A stretch of DNA of 64,000 nucleotides from contig NZ_CP044016.1 of NCBI RefSeq assembly GCF_004337365.2, forward strand, positions 310,001 to 374,000. Reading direction: 5' to 3'. Shown piece after piece: positions 1 through 8,197 of the stretch; position 1 is the stretch's first letter, and the number at the start of each line of letters is the position of its first letter. Under the pieces are notes generated by a model. It saw nothing but the letters and a program-made list of their open reading frames with translations. It was not told the DNA's origin and did no database searches. Position numbers and translations under genes: made by a program. Source of the DNA: Rhizosphaericola mali. Its GTDB lineage: Bacteria > Bacteroidota > Bacteroidia > Chitinophagales > Chitinophagaceae.

Positions 1-1
1 C

Positions 2-157
2 AATCATCCATCTGGAAACCTAACTCCAAGCACAGCTGATTTAAAAATTACAGAAAGATTAAAAGATGCAGCAAAACTGATGGATATAACTTTATTGGAT
101 CATTTAATCTTGACCACAGATGAATATCAATCTTTTGCTAATGAAGGACTCTTATGA
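2..157 (+). CDS. radC: RadC-like JAB-domain protein, C-terminal part (partial)
   Basis: The open frame entering from the left edge encodes the last 51 residues of a RadC-family (JAB/MPN metalloprotease-like) protein. It begins N-H-P-S-G-N, part of the family's conserved HxHPSG motif, and ends with the usual L-D-H-L-I ... F-A-N-E-G-L-L tail. RadC-like proteins are common in Bacteroidota mobile islands, and their biochemical role is unsettled. A decayed scrap of the same gene precedes the second array leader at 34716-34744, so radC and the leader seem to travel together. Confidence 0.85.
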   Translation, partial: NHPSGNLTPSTADLKITERLKDAAKLMDITLLDHLILTTDEYQSFANEGLL

Positions 158-163
158 GTCCTT
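144..163 (+). terminator. Hairpin overlapping the radC stop codon
   Basis: Perfect 8-base arms (144-151 and 156-163) around a 4-base loop, overlapping the radC stop at 155-157. There is no clear T-run after it, so termination is only possible, not shown. Confidence 0.35.
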
Positions 164-193
164 CATTATACGCATTGTATGTATGGCAACTAT

Positions 194-350
194 GCGTATT
201 TTGTGTTATATGCGTCAATGCAATAAATATAATAAGTTTTGCGTCATTAGAATTTTGAGGATAAATTAATAATAATCAATTGAATAAATAATTATTACGA
301 TTGAAATATAGAAATCGCTAAATTGCGTATATTTATATGTTATCTGCAAT
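194..350 (+). promoter_or_regulatory. Cassette array leader with presumed attI site
   Basis: This AT-rich non-coding leader ends at the first cassette boundary, GTTATCT at 339-345. It is about 90% identical by eye to the leader of the second array (34782-34934), including the final stretch up to GTT. It has spaced repeats of a GCGT(C/A) motif at 194, 212, 241 and 325, which could be recombinase binding repeats as in known attI sites. By position it should hold the attI site and a promoter reading into the array; I see only a weak -7-like TATATTTA at 328-335. Confidence 0.55.
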
Positions 351-881
351 ATGCGAACAATCAACGATATAATTGAAGTTCAAAAAGGCGACATCACAAA
401 AATTAAAGTTGATGCAATTGTAAATGCTGCAAACACATCACTATTAGGAGGCGGAGGTGTTGATGGAGCGATTCATCGAGCTGGAGGAAATGAAATTCTT
501 GAAGATTGTCGAAAAATTATTTTGAAACAAGGTGGTTGCAAAGTTGGTGAAGCTGTGATTACGACTGCGGGAAAATTGCCTGCTAAATATGTAATTCATA
601 CTGTTGGTCCAGTTTGGAATAGTGGAATGAAAAACGAAGAGATCAAACTCAAAAATTGTTACTTAAATTCATTAAATCTTGCGGCTGAAAATAACTGTAA
701 AACAATTGCATTTCCATCAATAAGTACAGGAATCTATAGATTTCCAAAAGATAAAGCAGCCACTATTGCGGTTGAAACAATCAAAGATTTTCTTAAAGAA
801 GACGAAATAATTGAAAAAATAATTTTGGTAAGTTTTGATGATGAAAATTACCGAATTATAAAATTAGCACTTGATAAATAA
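351..881 (+). CDS. Macrodomain protein (MacroD-type ADP-ribose-binding hydrolase), cassette 1
   Basis: This 176-residue protein is a single macrodomain of the MacroD/YmdB type, which removes ADP-ribose or hydrolyses O-acetyl-ADP-ribose. Seen in the sequence: D-A-I-V-N-A-A-N at 21-28, the [14 protein letters not shown] loop at 33-46, and [10 protein letters not shown] near 123-132, the phosphate-binding loop. The start codon lies only 12 bases after the crossover GTT, so the translation start depends on leader sequence. As first cassette it should be best expressed from any leader promoter. It may counter ADP-ribosylating toxins or act in NAD signalling; the choice is inference. Confidence 0.9.
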   Translation: MRTINDIIEVQKGDITKIKVDAIVNAANTSLLGGGGVDGAIHRAGGNEILEDCRKIILKQGGCKVGEAVITTAGKLPAKYVIHTVGPVWNSGMKNEEIKLKNCYLNSLNLAAENNCKTIAFPSISTGIYRFPKDKAATIAVETIKDFLKEDEIIEKIILVSFDDENYRIIKLALDK

Positions 882-894
882 ACAATAATACTGC

Positions 895-1031
895 AGATAA
901 CATCGGTTTGATGTTTTTGACGGGCGAAAGAATATTGGCTCAACTGAATATCTATATCGAACTTTTGTGCTAAATTTTAACTGAACAATCACTATTTCCG
1001 TCACAAAAACATCAAGCCGCGAGCGTTGTGT
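895..1031 (+). repeat. attC element 1, type A
   Basis: R'' AGATAAC (895-901) is the reverse complement of the cassette 1 start GTTATCT (339-345); R' is GTTGTGT (1025-1031). Inner arms GGTTTGATGTTTTTGACGG and its mate near 1000-1019 pair. The loop side carries TAAATTTT. Confidence 0.85.
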
Positions 1032-1079
1032 GCCATTTTAGTATATAAGTTTGATTTATATAATAGAATAAACAAAAAT

Positions 1080-1925
1080 ATGAGAAATATTAATCAAAAA
1101 GTTATTGTTAAATTATCATTTTTTGCAACTATAAATATTTTTCTTTTATTTCCTTTAGGTGTCTTTAGTCAAGAGATTTCAGAACGTAATTATTTAAATC
1201 TAGATAGTTGTTTATGGAAAAACTATGAAATGGAGATACAGAAAACTTCTGAATATTTGAGTAAGAACCCAAATATGAAAGATAGTCTTACAATCGTTTA
1301 TGAAAATATTCTCAATTCAACATTAGAAAAGAATCGAAAACTAGCAATACAATTTGCAACTGTTCCAAGCGGCTTGCAAAGAGTATTTATGTGTCGTTTA
1401 ACTATTTCTAAAGATACTCTAAGATCTATCTTAAAGAGATTACCGACAGAATTAAAATCCTCTCTTTATTATAAAAGTATTTTATTATACATAAACTCAA
1501 ACCAAATAAAAGAAGGAGATAATTTTTATGACTTTAACGCCACAACTTCAACTGGAAATCCTTTTCGCCTTTCATCATTAATTGGCAAAAAAATATTACT
1601 ATTGTATGGAGGTCTAGATTGTATTGGGAAAGATGGTCGTTCGTACTTGAATCGACTTTTCGAAAAGGCTTCTCATCACAATTTTGAAATTGTTGTATAT
1701 TGTTTAAGTGATAATTTAGAGAACTTGAAAAAAGTTCAAGAAACATATCATTGTAATTTTGTATTGGTTTCTGATTTTCAACTCGATCAGAGCCCTTTCA
1801 AAATTGTATATGGAGCTCAAGAAACACCCACATGTTTTTTTATAAACACGAATGGCAAAATTATAATGAAAACAGAAGGGTTAAATGATCAGCTTATTAA
1901 TAAATTAGTAGATCTAGATAATTAA
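1080..1925 (+). CDS. Exported redoxin/thioredoxin-like protein, cassette 2
   Basis: I chose the ATG at 1080 because it gives a classic signal peptide (basic M-R-N-I-N-Q-K, a hydrophobic stretch, then F-S-Q). A TTG at 1026 is in frame but lies in the attC element. The 281-residue product has an N-terminal helical region and a C-terminal thioredoxin fold (about 155-281) of the TlpA/redoxin kind: G-D-N-F-Y-D-F at the domain start and cis-Pro E-T-P-T-C-F-F. The usual WCxxC is replaced by G-L-D-C-I-G-K-D, with one Cys, so it may not be a normal disulfide reductase. Probably periplasmic. Confidence 0.7.
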   Translation: MRNINQKVIVKLSFFATINIFLLFPLGVFSQEISERNYLNLDSCLWKNYEMEIQKTSEYLSKNPNMKDSLTIVYENILNSTLEKNRKLAIQFATVPSGLQRVFMCRLTISKDTLRSILKRLPTELKSSLYYKSILLYINSNQIKEGDNFYDFNATTSTGNPFRLSSLIGKKILLLYGGLDCIGKDGRSYLNRLFEKASHHNFEIVVYCLSDNLENLKKVQETYHCNFVLVSDFQLDQSPFKIVYGAQETPTCFFINTNGKIIMKTEGLNDQLINKLVDLDN

Positions 1926-1931
1926 AACGGC

Positions 1932-2066
1932 ACACAACATGAGTTTGACGTTTGTGACGGGCGAAAGAATATTGGCTGAACTGAATATCATTATTGAACT
2001 TTTGTACTAAATTTGAACTGATAATCACTAATTCGTCACAAATCGTCAAGCCCGATATCGTTGGTA
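1932..2066 (+). repeat. attC element 2, type A
   Basis: R'' ACACAAC (1932-1938) matches the cassette 2 start GTTGTGT (1025-1031) as a reverse complement. R' GTTGGTA (2060-2066) begins the gene-less cassette. Confidence 0.85.
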
Positions 2067-2237
2067 CGCAAGTCTCCGCTCCGCTACGCCTTGCGTACCA
2101 ACGAAGACCGTATTACATACGATGTTGTACACTGTTCCTCGCTTCGCTCGACCAGCGTACAACATCGTATTTGCACAATCCCCTCGGCTTTCGTACCTTC
2201 GGTACGAGCCTACGGGACTGCGCAAATACGGTCTTCG
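2061..2237 (+). mobile_element. Gene-less 177-base cassette, copy 1 (cassette 3)
   Basis: From crossover to crossover this cassette is 177 bases and is almost all attC element. Only about 30 bases (2067-2095) separate its start GTTGGTA from its R'' TACCAAC. It is clearly richer in G and C than its surroundings. A near-identical copy of the same length sits at 18694-18870. Open frames crossing it have no start or family support. Confidence 0.85.
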
Positions 2238-2243
2238 TTAGGC
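2096..2243 (+). repeat. attC element 3, type D (branched, GC-rich)
   Basis: R'' TACCAAC (2096-2102) pairs with the cassette start at 2060-2066; R' is GTTAGGC (2237-2243). The outer stem 2103-2114 / 2225-2236 is 12 perfect pairs. Inside are a 14-pair hairpin (2117-2130 / 2157-2170) and a small one (2192-2197 / 2201-2206). It shares no sequence with type A. Confidence 0.8.
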
Positions 2244-2277
2244 ACAAGCTGACCATCAACTTAAACTTTCAAAATTT

Positions 2278-2985
2278 ATGGGTTTAGATATTTACGCTGG
2301 GACATTTACAAGGTATTATTCAGGTAATTGGAAAACTGTTATTCAACAATGGTCAGATAGAACAGGAACGCCTATAGAAGTGGTAAGACAAAATCAGCCA
2401 AAAGATGTGTTAACAAATGTTAGTGAGATTCAAGAAATAAGTGAAGTCTGGAGAGATCACTTAGCTAATGCATTAAAAGCACATAGTGAAACTTCAATAT
2501 TTTGGATTGAAAGTAATGACTTGCCTTATCATACCGACAAACCAGATTGGGATTGTTTTGGCGCTGTTATTCTTTGGGCTTTGTACAATGAACAAAAAAA
2601 TGTAATACCTAATGACTTTGATAAAGAATGGACATCATCAGAAATTTTCAAGAAATCTCTTTTAGAGGATTACAAAACAATTTATCCGAGCTTGACACAA
2701 GATTGTGAAATATGGCTACCAATAGACATTCAGTTTACTTTCCGTTATAGCGACCCGACAGAAAAGGAAGTTGGAATTGCATCATCACTAAGACTTTTAG
2801 AAGACCTTGACAAATTAAATAACGCCACATGGAAAGCTGATAACAATATTATTAATGAATGGAGAAAAGAAATTGACCCTAATACAAATTCGTTTGATGA
2901 AAAAGCAAAGTTTGGTTTTTCTATTTTATATGACTTGGCTAAATTTTCAGTTGACAATAAAACACCAATGAAACTTGATTATTAG
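2278..2985 (+). CDS. Hypothetical protein, cassette 4
   Basis: A 235-residue soluble protein that I do not recognise as a named family. It opens M-G-L-D-I-Y-A-G-T-F-T-R-Y-Y and is rich in Trp. It has no signal peptide or membrane segment and no catalytic motif I can point to. The start ATG lies 41 bases after the crossover. Real coding is supported by full use of the cassette and a stop 11 bases before R''. Confidence 0.75.
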   Translation: MGLDIYAGTFTRYYSGNWKTVIQQWSDRTGTPIEVVRQNQPKDVLTNVSEIQEISEVWRDHLANALKAHSETSIFWIESNDLPYHTDKPDWDCFGAVILWALYNEQKNVIPNDFDKEWTSSEIFKKSLLEDYKTIYPSLTQDCEIWLPIDIQFTFRYSDPTEKEVGIASSLRLLEDLDKLNNATWKADNNIINEWRKEIDPNTNSFDEKAKFGFSILYDLAKFSVDNKTPMKLDY

Positions 2986-2994
2986 AAAGCCTGC

Positions 2995-3130
2995 GCCCAA
3001 CATTAGTTTGACGATTTGTGACGGGCGAAAGAATATTGGCTCAACTCAATATCTCTATTGAACTTTTGTACTAAATTTGAACTGATAATCACTATTTTCG
3101 TCACAAAACGTCAAGCCTAGGACGTTATGT
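2995..3130 (+). repeat. attC element 4, type A
   Basis: R'' GCCCAAC (2995-3001) matches the cassette start GTTAGGC (2237-2243) with one difference, which would be a G-T wobble on the bottom strand, the strand recombined in known integrons. The similarity extends to 13 bases with further transitions. R' GTTATGT is at 3124-3130. Confidence 0.8.
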
Positions 3131-3160
3131 GTAACCCTATGATGACCTGGCATAGACAAA

Positions 3161-3910
3161 ATGAAAAGTAGAAAAATGGCAACAGGAATAATAATTGGAC
3201 TAATTGTAATTGCCGTTTTCGCATTGACATTTTACAAGAAAAGGCATTTATCTGAGCAGGCGTATTACCCTTCGATAGTTCCGTCAACGGTTGACAAAAC
3301 TATTCCTGATTCGGCTGTAGGTTTTGGTTACAAGTGTATGTGGTTTGCTGTTAAGACAGACAACAAGAACAGACTTGCGGAGATTTTAAAACTTAAAAAT
3401 ATTTCGGACTGCAATTGGCAAGTTGGTATTGATAAAGCTTATAATGGTTCTGTTTTTATTACACCAACAATTGACGGTTGGACTTTGGCTTGCGGTTGGG
3501 GACTTCCGCACGGTGACACTAAAGAAGGAATTGAGAAAGTGAAAAGTATTCTACAAACTTTAAGTAAGGAATTTGAAAATGCTCAATTTTTTAGCACTCA
3601 TCGAGTGTCTGAATATCATTGTTGGATTAAAGCCACCAACGGACAAATAGAAAGAGTTTATAGTTATTTGGGGGAATCCGGAGAGAACATAACAATCGAA
3701 GGACAACCAACAGAATTTGAAAAGAATTTAAAACTTGCCAATACATTTTCAGACGAAGCAAAAGACGAAAAATATTTTGAACGTGAAGACTTAGTTTGGG
3801 CAGACGAAGAATTATTAATGCAAGTTGCAGAACATTGGAGTATTGACCCGACAAAACTTGACGAAAGACAAGATATTCCACGAAGTTTGGGACTACTCGG
3901 ACAACGATGA
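3161..3910 (+). CDS. Hypothetical protein with N-terminal membrane anchor, cassette 5
   Basis: 249 residues with one hydrophobic segment at about 7-24 (G-I-I-I-G-L-I-V-I-A-V-F-A-L-T-F) and then a soluble domain outside the membrane or in the periplasm. The domain has repeated Trp/Gly patterns (G-W-T-L-A-C-G-W-G) and an acidic C-terminal part. I know no function for it. An alternative start is the ATG at 3176, which keeps the membrane segment. Confidence 0.7.
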   Translation: MKSRKMATGIIIGLIVIAVFALTFYKKRHLSEQAYYPSIVPSTVDKTIPDSAVGFGYKCMWFAVKTDNKNRLAEILKLKNISDCNWQVGIDKAYNGSVFITPTIDGWTLACGWGLPHGDTKEGIEKVKSILQTLSKEFENAQFFSTHRVSEYHCWIKATNGQIERVYSYLGESGENITIEGQPTEFEKNLKLANTFSDEAKDEKYFEREDLVWADEELLMQVAEHWSIDPTKLDERQDIPRSLGLLGQR

Positions 3911-3923
3911 AAAGAAGGGCTAC

Positions 3924-4119
3924 ACATAACTTCATTGGCGTAATGGCGGGTTTTGGTGCTAAATCTCAACAATTGTACTACTATTCCGCCGAATGTGTTT
4001 CACATTCGCTCTTTTTAATTAATTTAGCTTCTGTGAAAACACATCGGCTCACTGTCGTGCAAATTTGAACTATCGTGCAAATTTGTCCGTCACTATCGCC
4101 AATGAGTTTTCCGTTAGCG
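3924..4119 (+). repeat. attC element 5, type B
   Basis: R'' ACATAAC (3924-3930) matches the start GTTATGT (3124-3130); R' is GTTAGCG (4113-4119). Inner arms TCATTGGCG and CGCCAATGA pair. The longer body has a GAATGTG/CACATTC hairpin and a tandem CGTGCAAATTTG repeat, both absent from type A. Confidence 0.85.
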
Positions 4120-4150
4120 GCAAGCTTAATCAAAAATAACTATACACTAA

Positions 4151-5008
4151 ATGAATCCCAGTTATTATCAAAATCAAATCAATAGGATTGAAAAAGAAAT
4201 TGCTGATTTGCACAAAAAAATTGCAGACGAAAGCAAAAAAGAGAATGATAAAAACAAACAAATAGATTCAATAAACAGATCAATCAATAAGAACACTTCA
4301 CTATCTTCTCTACAAAGTAAACAAAGGCAAATTCAAATTTATCAGAACGAAATTTATAACTACAAGAAGAAAATAGCAGATTATCAAAAAAACATTGCAT
4401 CAAAATCTGGAGATCTAGGAAGAAGAAAGCAAGAGTTGAGAAGTGCTGAAGATCGAGAACAAAAAATACAAAATCAAAAACAATTGGATTTTCAACAAAA
4501 ATTACAACAGTCAATTAATGAGCAAAAAAAGCAATTGGATTTTCTAATAAATCAAAATTATTCGTCAACAAAATCTCTTGACGATAAATTATCACCAGAA
4601 ATATTGAAGCAATATGATTTTTTTATATCACATGCCTCAGAAGATAAAGATGAAATTGTAAGAACTCTAGCCGATTCGTTGCGAGAAAATGGATTTAGCG
4701 TATGGTATGATGAATTTGAACTTAAAATTGGAGATAGTTTAAGAAAGAAAATAGATGCAGGTTTGATTAATTCGAAATATGGAATTGTCATTATATCGCC
4801 ATCATTCGTAAAGAAAAACTGGACAGAATATGAGCTTAATGGAATGGTTGCAAGGGAAATGAATGGACATAAAGTAATTCTACCAATTTGGCATAAAATA
4901 TCAAAAGATGAAGTTTTGAAATTTAGTCCAACATTAGCTGATAAAATGGCATTAAATACGTCTATACATTCTACAGAGGATATTATAAATGCATTAAAAG
5001 AACTATAA
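4151..5008 (+). CDS. Coiled-coil TIR-domain protein, probable NAD-consuming defence effector, cassette 6
   Basis: 285 residues. Residues 1-135 are a long charged coiled coil; 155-285 form a TIR domain. Domain marks are Y-D-F-F-I-S-H-A-S-E-D-K-D (155-167), W-Y-D-E-F-E-L-K-I-G-D-S (185-196), I-I-S-P-S-F-V-K-K-N-W-T-E-Y-E-L (214-229). The Glu before Leu-229 is at the position of the catalytic Glu of TIR NADases. Bacterial TIR proteins of this kind cleave NAD+ or make cyclic ADP-ribose signals on phage infection; coiled coils often drive assembly. No sensor gene is adjacent, so it would have to act alone or with genes elsewhere. Confidence 0.88.
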   Translation: MNPSYYQNQINRIEKEIADLHKKIADESKKENDKNKQIDSINRSINKNTSLSSLQSKQRQIQIYQNEIYNYKKKIADYQKNIASKSGDLGRRKQELRSAEDREQKIQNQKQLDFQQKLQQSINEQKKQLDFLINQNYSSTKSLDDKLSPEILKQYDFFISHASEDKDEIVRTLADSLRENGFSVWYDEFELKIGDSLRKKIDAGLINSKYGIVIISPSFVKKNWTEYELNGMVAREMNGHKVILPIWHKISKDEVLKFSPTLADKMALNTSIHSTEDIINALKEL

Positions 5009-5016
5009 AAGCCTTC

Positions 5017-5153
5017 CGCTAACATGAGTTTGACGATTTGTGACGGGAGAAAGAATATTGGCTCAACTTGATATCATTATTGAACATTTGTACTAAATTT
5101 GAACTGACAATCACTATTTTCGTCACAAACCGCCAAGCCCGAGAACGTTAACT
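5017..5153 (+). repeat. attC element 6, type A
   Basis: R'' CGCTAAC (5017-5023) matches the cassette start GTTAGCG (4113-4119). R' GTTAACT is at 5147-5153. Confidence 0.85.
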
Positions 5154-5181
5154 GCAATGGATTACCTATAATATATATGAA

Positions 5182-5901
5182 ATGAAAATCCCAGCAATTC
5201 ATGGAATTATAGAAAGAAGAATACTTGTAAATTATGTTGTTGAACCAAGTATTGTTGAAAAGCTTTTACCAAAACCCTTCAAACCAAAATTGTTTGAAGG
5301 AAAGGCTATTGTTGGTATTTGTTTGATTCGTCTAAAGGATATAAAACCAAAAAGATTCCCAAGTTTTATGGGCATAAACTCTGAAAATGGAGCACATCGA
5401 ATTGCTGTTGAATGGGAAGACTGCGACGAATTAAAGGAAGGTGTTTTTATTCCAAGAAGAGACACAAATTTAAAACTCAACGCAATTATAGGAGGAAGAT
5501 TCTTTCCAGGAAAACATTACTTGGCAAAATTTAATGTAGTTGAACGCCATAATAACTATCATGTAGATTTCAAAAGTTCAGATAATACAACTATCGAGAT
5601 TGACGCAGAATTAGCAGAAGATTTTGATTATAATTCTATTTTTAAAACAATTGAAAATGTTTCGCAATTTTTTGAGAACGGATCAATCGGATATTCTCCA
5701 AATGGAACAAGCTTTGATGGACTTAAATTAGAAACATATGAATGGAACGTAAAACCATTAAAAGTTTCAAATGTAAAATCAAGTTTTTTTGAAGATAAAA
5801 GTATCTTTCCAGAAGGCTCTATCAAATTTGATAATGCCATTCTAATGGAAAATATCGAACATGAATGGAAATCCTTAAAAACAATTAACCACTGCAGTTA
5901 A
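5182..5901 (+). CDS. DUF2071 (YqjF-like) family protein, cassette 7
   Basis: 239 residues matching the DUF2071 family, whose fold resembles acetoacetate decarboxylase: early V-V-E-P-S-I-V-E-K-L-L-P-K-P-F, then G-K-A-I-V-G-I-C-L-I-R-L, and W-K-S-L near the end. No enzyme activity is established for the family. The stop codon TAA (5899-5901) lies inside R'', so gene and attC overlap. Confidence 0.8.
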   Translation: MKIPAIHGIIERRILVNYVVEPSIVEKLLPKPFKPKLFEGKAIVGICLIRLKDIKPKRFPSFMGINSENGAHRIAVEWEDCDELKEGVFIPRRDTNLKLNAIIGGRFFPGKHYLAKFNVVERHNNYHVDFKSSDNTTIEIDAELAEDFDYNSIFKTIENVSQFFENGSIGYSPNGTSFDGLKLETYEWNVKPLKVSNVKSSFFEDKSIFPEGSIKFDNAILMENIEHEWKSLKTINHCS

Positions 5902-6032
5902 CATTGGCTTGATGTTTTTGACGGGCAAAGGAAAATCGGCTCAACACAAGTAATTCTATTCAACTTTTGTGCTATATTTGGACTGATGAATTATTATTTC
6001 CGTCACAAAACATCAAGCCGAGGACGTTAGCG
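5896..6032 (+). repeat. attC element 7, type A
   Basis: R'' AGTTAAC (5896-5902) matches the start GTTAACT (5147-5153); the agreement runs to 10 bases. R' GTTAGCG is at 6026-6032. The gene's stop codon falls in R''. Confidence 0.87.
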
Positions 6033-6079
6033 GCAAGGCAAAACGACTTCACGTTTACAATCATAATTTGACAGCATTT

Positions 6080-6742
6080 ATGGACGAGACAACATCAGAA
6101 TATCTTGACAAGATTTTAAACGAACTGTCAAACTTTCAAAAGCAATTTATCGATAGTTCAAAGCGATTTATTGAGGCAGGAAATAAAAAACTTTATACTC
6201 TTGACTTTTTTGCTTCAGCGGTTAACAACAGAGCAATTTCTTTAACAAACGCATATGTAACATTAGCGAAAGAAAACAATTATTTGACAGCAGTTTCTTT
6301 AATCAGGCTTCAACTTGACAATGCTTTGCGGTTTTTTGCTTCAACACTTGTTGCCGACTCTAACGATTTTGTTATGCAATTTCTTGACGGCAAAGCAATA
6401 AAAGATTATACAGATGCTAAAGGGAAAAAATTAAGTGACAACTATCTTGCAAAACAACTCGAAACTTATTTTGCAGGGACACAAAAATTATACACAGACA
6501 CTTGCGGTTTTATTCATCTTAGTGACAGGCACTTCTTCCCAACAATTGCAAAATTTGAAAAAGAAGATAGAAATATTGGAATACAAATTGGCAGTTATGA
6601 CAATTTTAAACTTGACGAGAAAATTGTTTTTTCAAGGACAATGTTGGAAGTGTCGAAACTTGTTTTAATTGTAGTTGAACAATGGAAGCACGAAAAAGAA
6701 AAGTTGGGAGCATTGTTTGACAGCCAAATGCCCAGCCGCTAA
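6080..6742 (+). CDS. Hypothetical all-helical protein, possibly HEPN/DUF5677-like, cassette 8
   Basis: 220 residues from the ATG at 6080 (an in-frame TTG at 6068 is less likely). Predicted nearly all helical, with an A-V-S-L-I-R-L-Q-L-D-N-A-L-R motif and a later F-I-H-L-S-D-R-H-F that recall DUF5677/HEPN-like proteins, but I do not see a clear RxxxxH of an active HEPN nuclease. The stop TAA (6740-6742) is inside the R'' box. Confidence 0.65.
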   Translation: MDETTSEYLDKILNELSNFQKQFIDSSKRFIEAGNKKLYTLDFFASAVNNRAISLTNAYVTLAKENNYLTAVSLIRLQLDNALRFFASTLVADSNDFVMQFLDGKAIKDYTDAKGKKLSDNYLAKQLETYFAGTQKLYTDTCGFIHLSDRHFFPTIAKFEKEDRNIGIQIGSYDNFKLDEKIVFSRTMLEVSKLVLIVVEQWKHEKEKLGALFDSQMPSR

Positions 6743-6872
6743 CATTAGTTTGACGATTTGTGACGGGCGAAAGGATATAGGCTCAACTTAAGTATCATTA
6801 TTGAACTTTTGTACTAATTTTGAACTTATAATCACTATTTCGTCACAAACCGTCAAGCCAACTTCGTTGGCT
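6737..6872 (+). repeat. attC element 8, type A
   Basis: R'' CGCTAAC (6737-6743) matches the start GTTAGCG (6026-6032). R' GTTGGCT is at 6866-6872. It overlaps the stop of the preceding gene. Confidence 0.85.
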
Positions 6873-6912
6873 GTAACCCTAAAAACTTCATACTAAAACT
6901 ATATACATATTT

Positions 6913-8160
6913 ATGGAAGAAAAAAAGCCTTTAGAAACTATTAATGCAGTTAAGCAATTTCTGACACAACTTCCTAGCTTATCATATGGTTCGAATGTAT
7001 TACAATATTTTAATCAACCAGATTATGGGGGTGGCGTGAATGGATTTAATAAGCTAAAAGCAGAATTTGACAAAATAGATTTTGCAAAACCTACTGAATT
7101 TCTTGATTTGGAGACAAAAGTAAAAAGGTTGAAAAATGAAATTATAGAATTAGAGAACAAACACACAAATCTTACTTCATTACTTGGAGAAAAAACAAAT
7201 GGAACAGAAGGTTCATTAGCAAATCAAATCTTAATTAGTCTCAAAGACGAAATTAATCAGCTTAGCAACAAAAGAAATGAACTATTAAATGAAATAGCAG
7301 AAAAAGAAGATATAGAAGATAAGCGAATTGCAAAACAAGTTGATAATGAAAAATCGCAAAATGATGAATTTGCTAGAAAAACTAAGGAATTAGAAGAACA
7401 GTTTCAAATACTAACAAATAATTTAAAAGCTCAATATGAAAATGACAAAAAAGAGATTGGTAATAAAATTAAACTAGAGACAGAATCTGCAAATAAGAAT
7501 ATAGAAGAAGCTATAAACAATGCTAAACTAAGAGTAAAATTAATCAATCAATTTAAAGACTTTTTGGAGGAAACAAATAAAAATATGCGCTTATATTCAT
7601 CTGTAATTATTGGTTTGCTAATTGTTGCAATTGTTACGATATTTATTAGCATTCCAGACTTGCTGAAAATATTTAACAACTATGATACGTTTGTAAAAAG
7701 TCAAGGAAATAAGATTACAAATCTACAACTTATTAACTGTGCATTGGGTTTACTTATTGTAAAACTTCCGTGGGCGTTGTGTGTAAGTGCTATACTTACT
7801 GGTATGTACAGTTTGTTAAAGGGGTTAATAACCACATATGAAAAAATAAATCAAGACAAAAGAAATATGTCGGCAATATATGCGATTTCTGGTAATGTCG
7901 CTAATGCACTGAATGAATATGGCATTCAATTAGCAGAAGATATTTCTCATGATGAAAATAGTAAAACTGACACAATTATTAAAGTTTCAAGTAAAGACTT
8001 AGCTCTGAAAAAAGAAACAATACGATGGAATCAAATTATGAAATACTTTGAGAAAATGCAACAAAATAAAGAGGATGTAATACGAGAAGAAGACCCATCT
8101 AAACTTAAATTAGTTACTGGGCTGTTGGATAAGCTAATTGATAAAATACCAAAAAGTTAA
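6913..8160 (+). CDS. Coiled-coil protein with two membrane segments, cassette 9
   Basis: 415 residues. A long coiled coil runs from about 60 to 215, followed by hydrophobic segments near 232-250 (S-S-V-I-I-G-L-L-I-V-A-I-V-T-I-F-I) and about 275-300, then a helical cytoplasmic tail. I do not recognise the family. The layout (coiled coil plus two transmembrane helices) resembles membrane-acting defence effectors, but that is only resemblance. Confidence 0.7.
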   Translation: MEEKKPLETINAVKQFLTQLPSLSYGSNVLQYFNQPDYGGGVNGFNKLKAEFDKIDFAKPTEFLDLETKVKRLKNEIIELENKHTNLTSLLGEKTNGTEGSLANQILISLKDEINQLSNKRNELLNEIAEKEDIEDKRIAKQVDNEKSQNDEFARKTKELEEQFQILTNNLKAQYENDKKEIGNKIKLETESANKNIEEAINNAKLRVKLINQFKDFLEETNKNMRLYSSVIIGLLIVAIVTIFISIPDLLKIFNNYDTFVKSQGNKITNLQLINCALGLLIVKLPWALCVSAILTGMYSLLKGLITTYEKINQDKRNMSAIYAISGNVANALNEYGIQLAEDISHDENSKTDTIIKVSSKDLALKKETIRWNQIMKYFEKMQQNKEDVIREEDPSKLKLVTGLLDKLIDKIPKS

Positions 8161-8197
8161 ATTAATTTCATCAATATTAATCACGAAGAAGAGCTAC

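Noticed and set aside
1994-2287. Open frames across the gene-less cassette (also 2061-2252 and 18646-18897)
   Set aside because: They run through attC stem-loops, have no family match, and differ in reading at the two copies' flanks. The cassette has no space for a separate gene.
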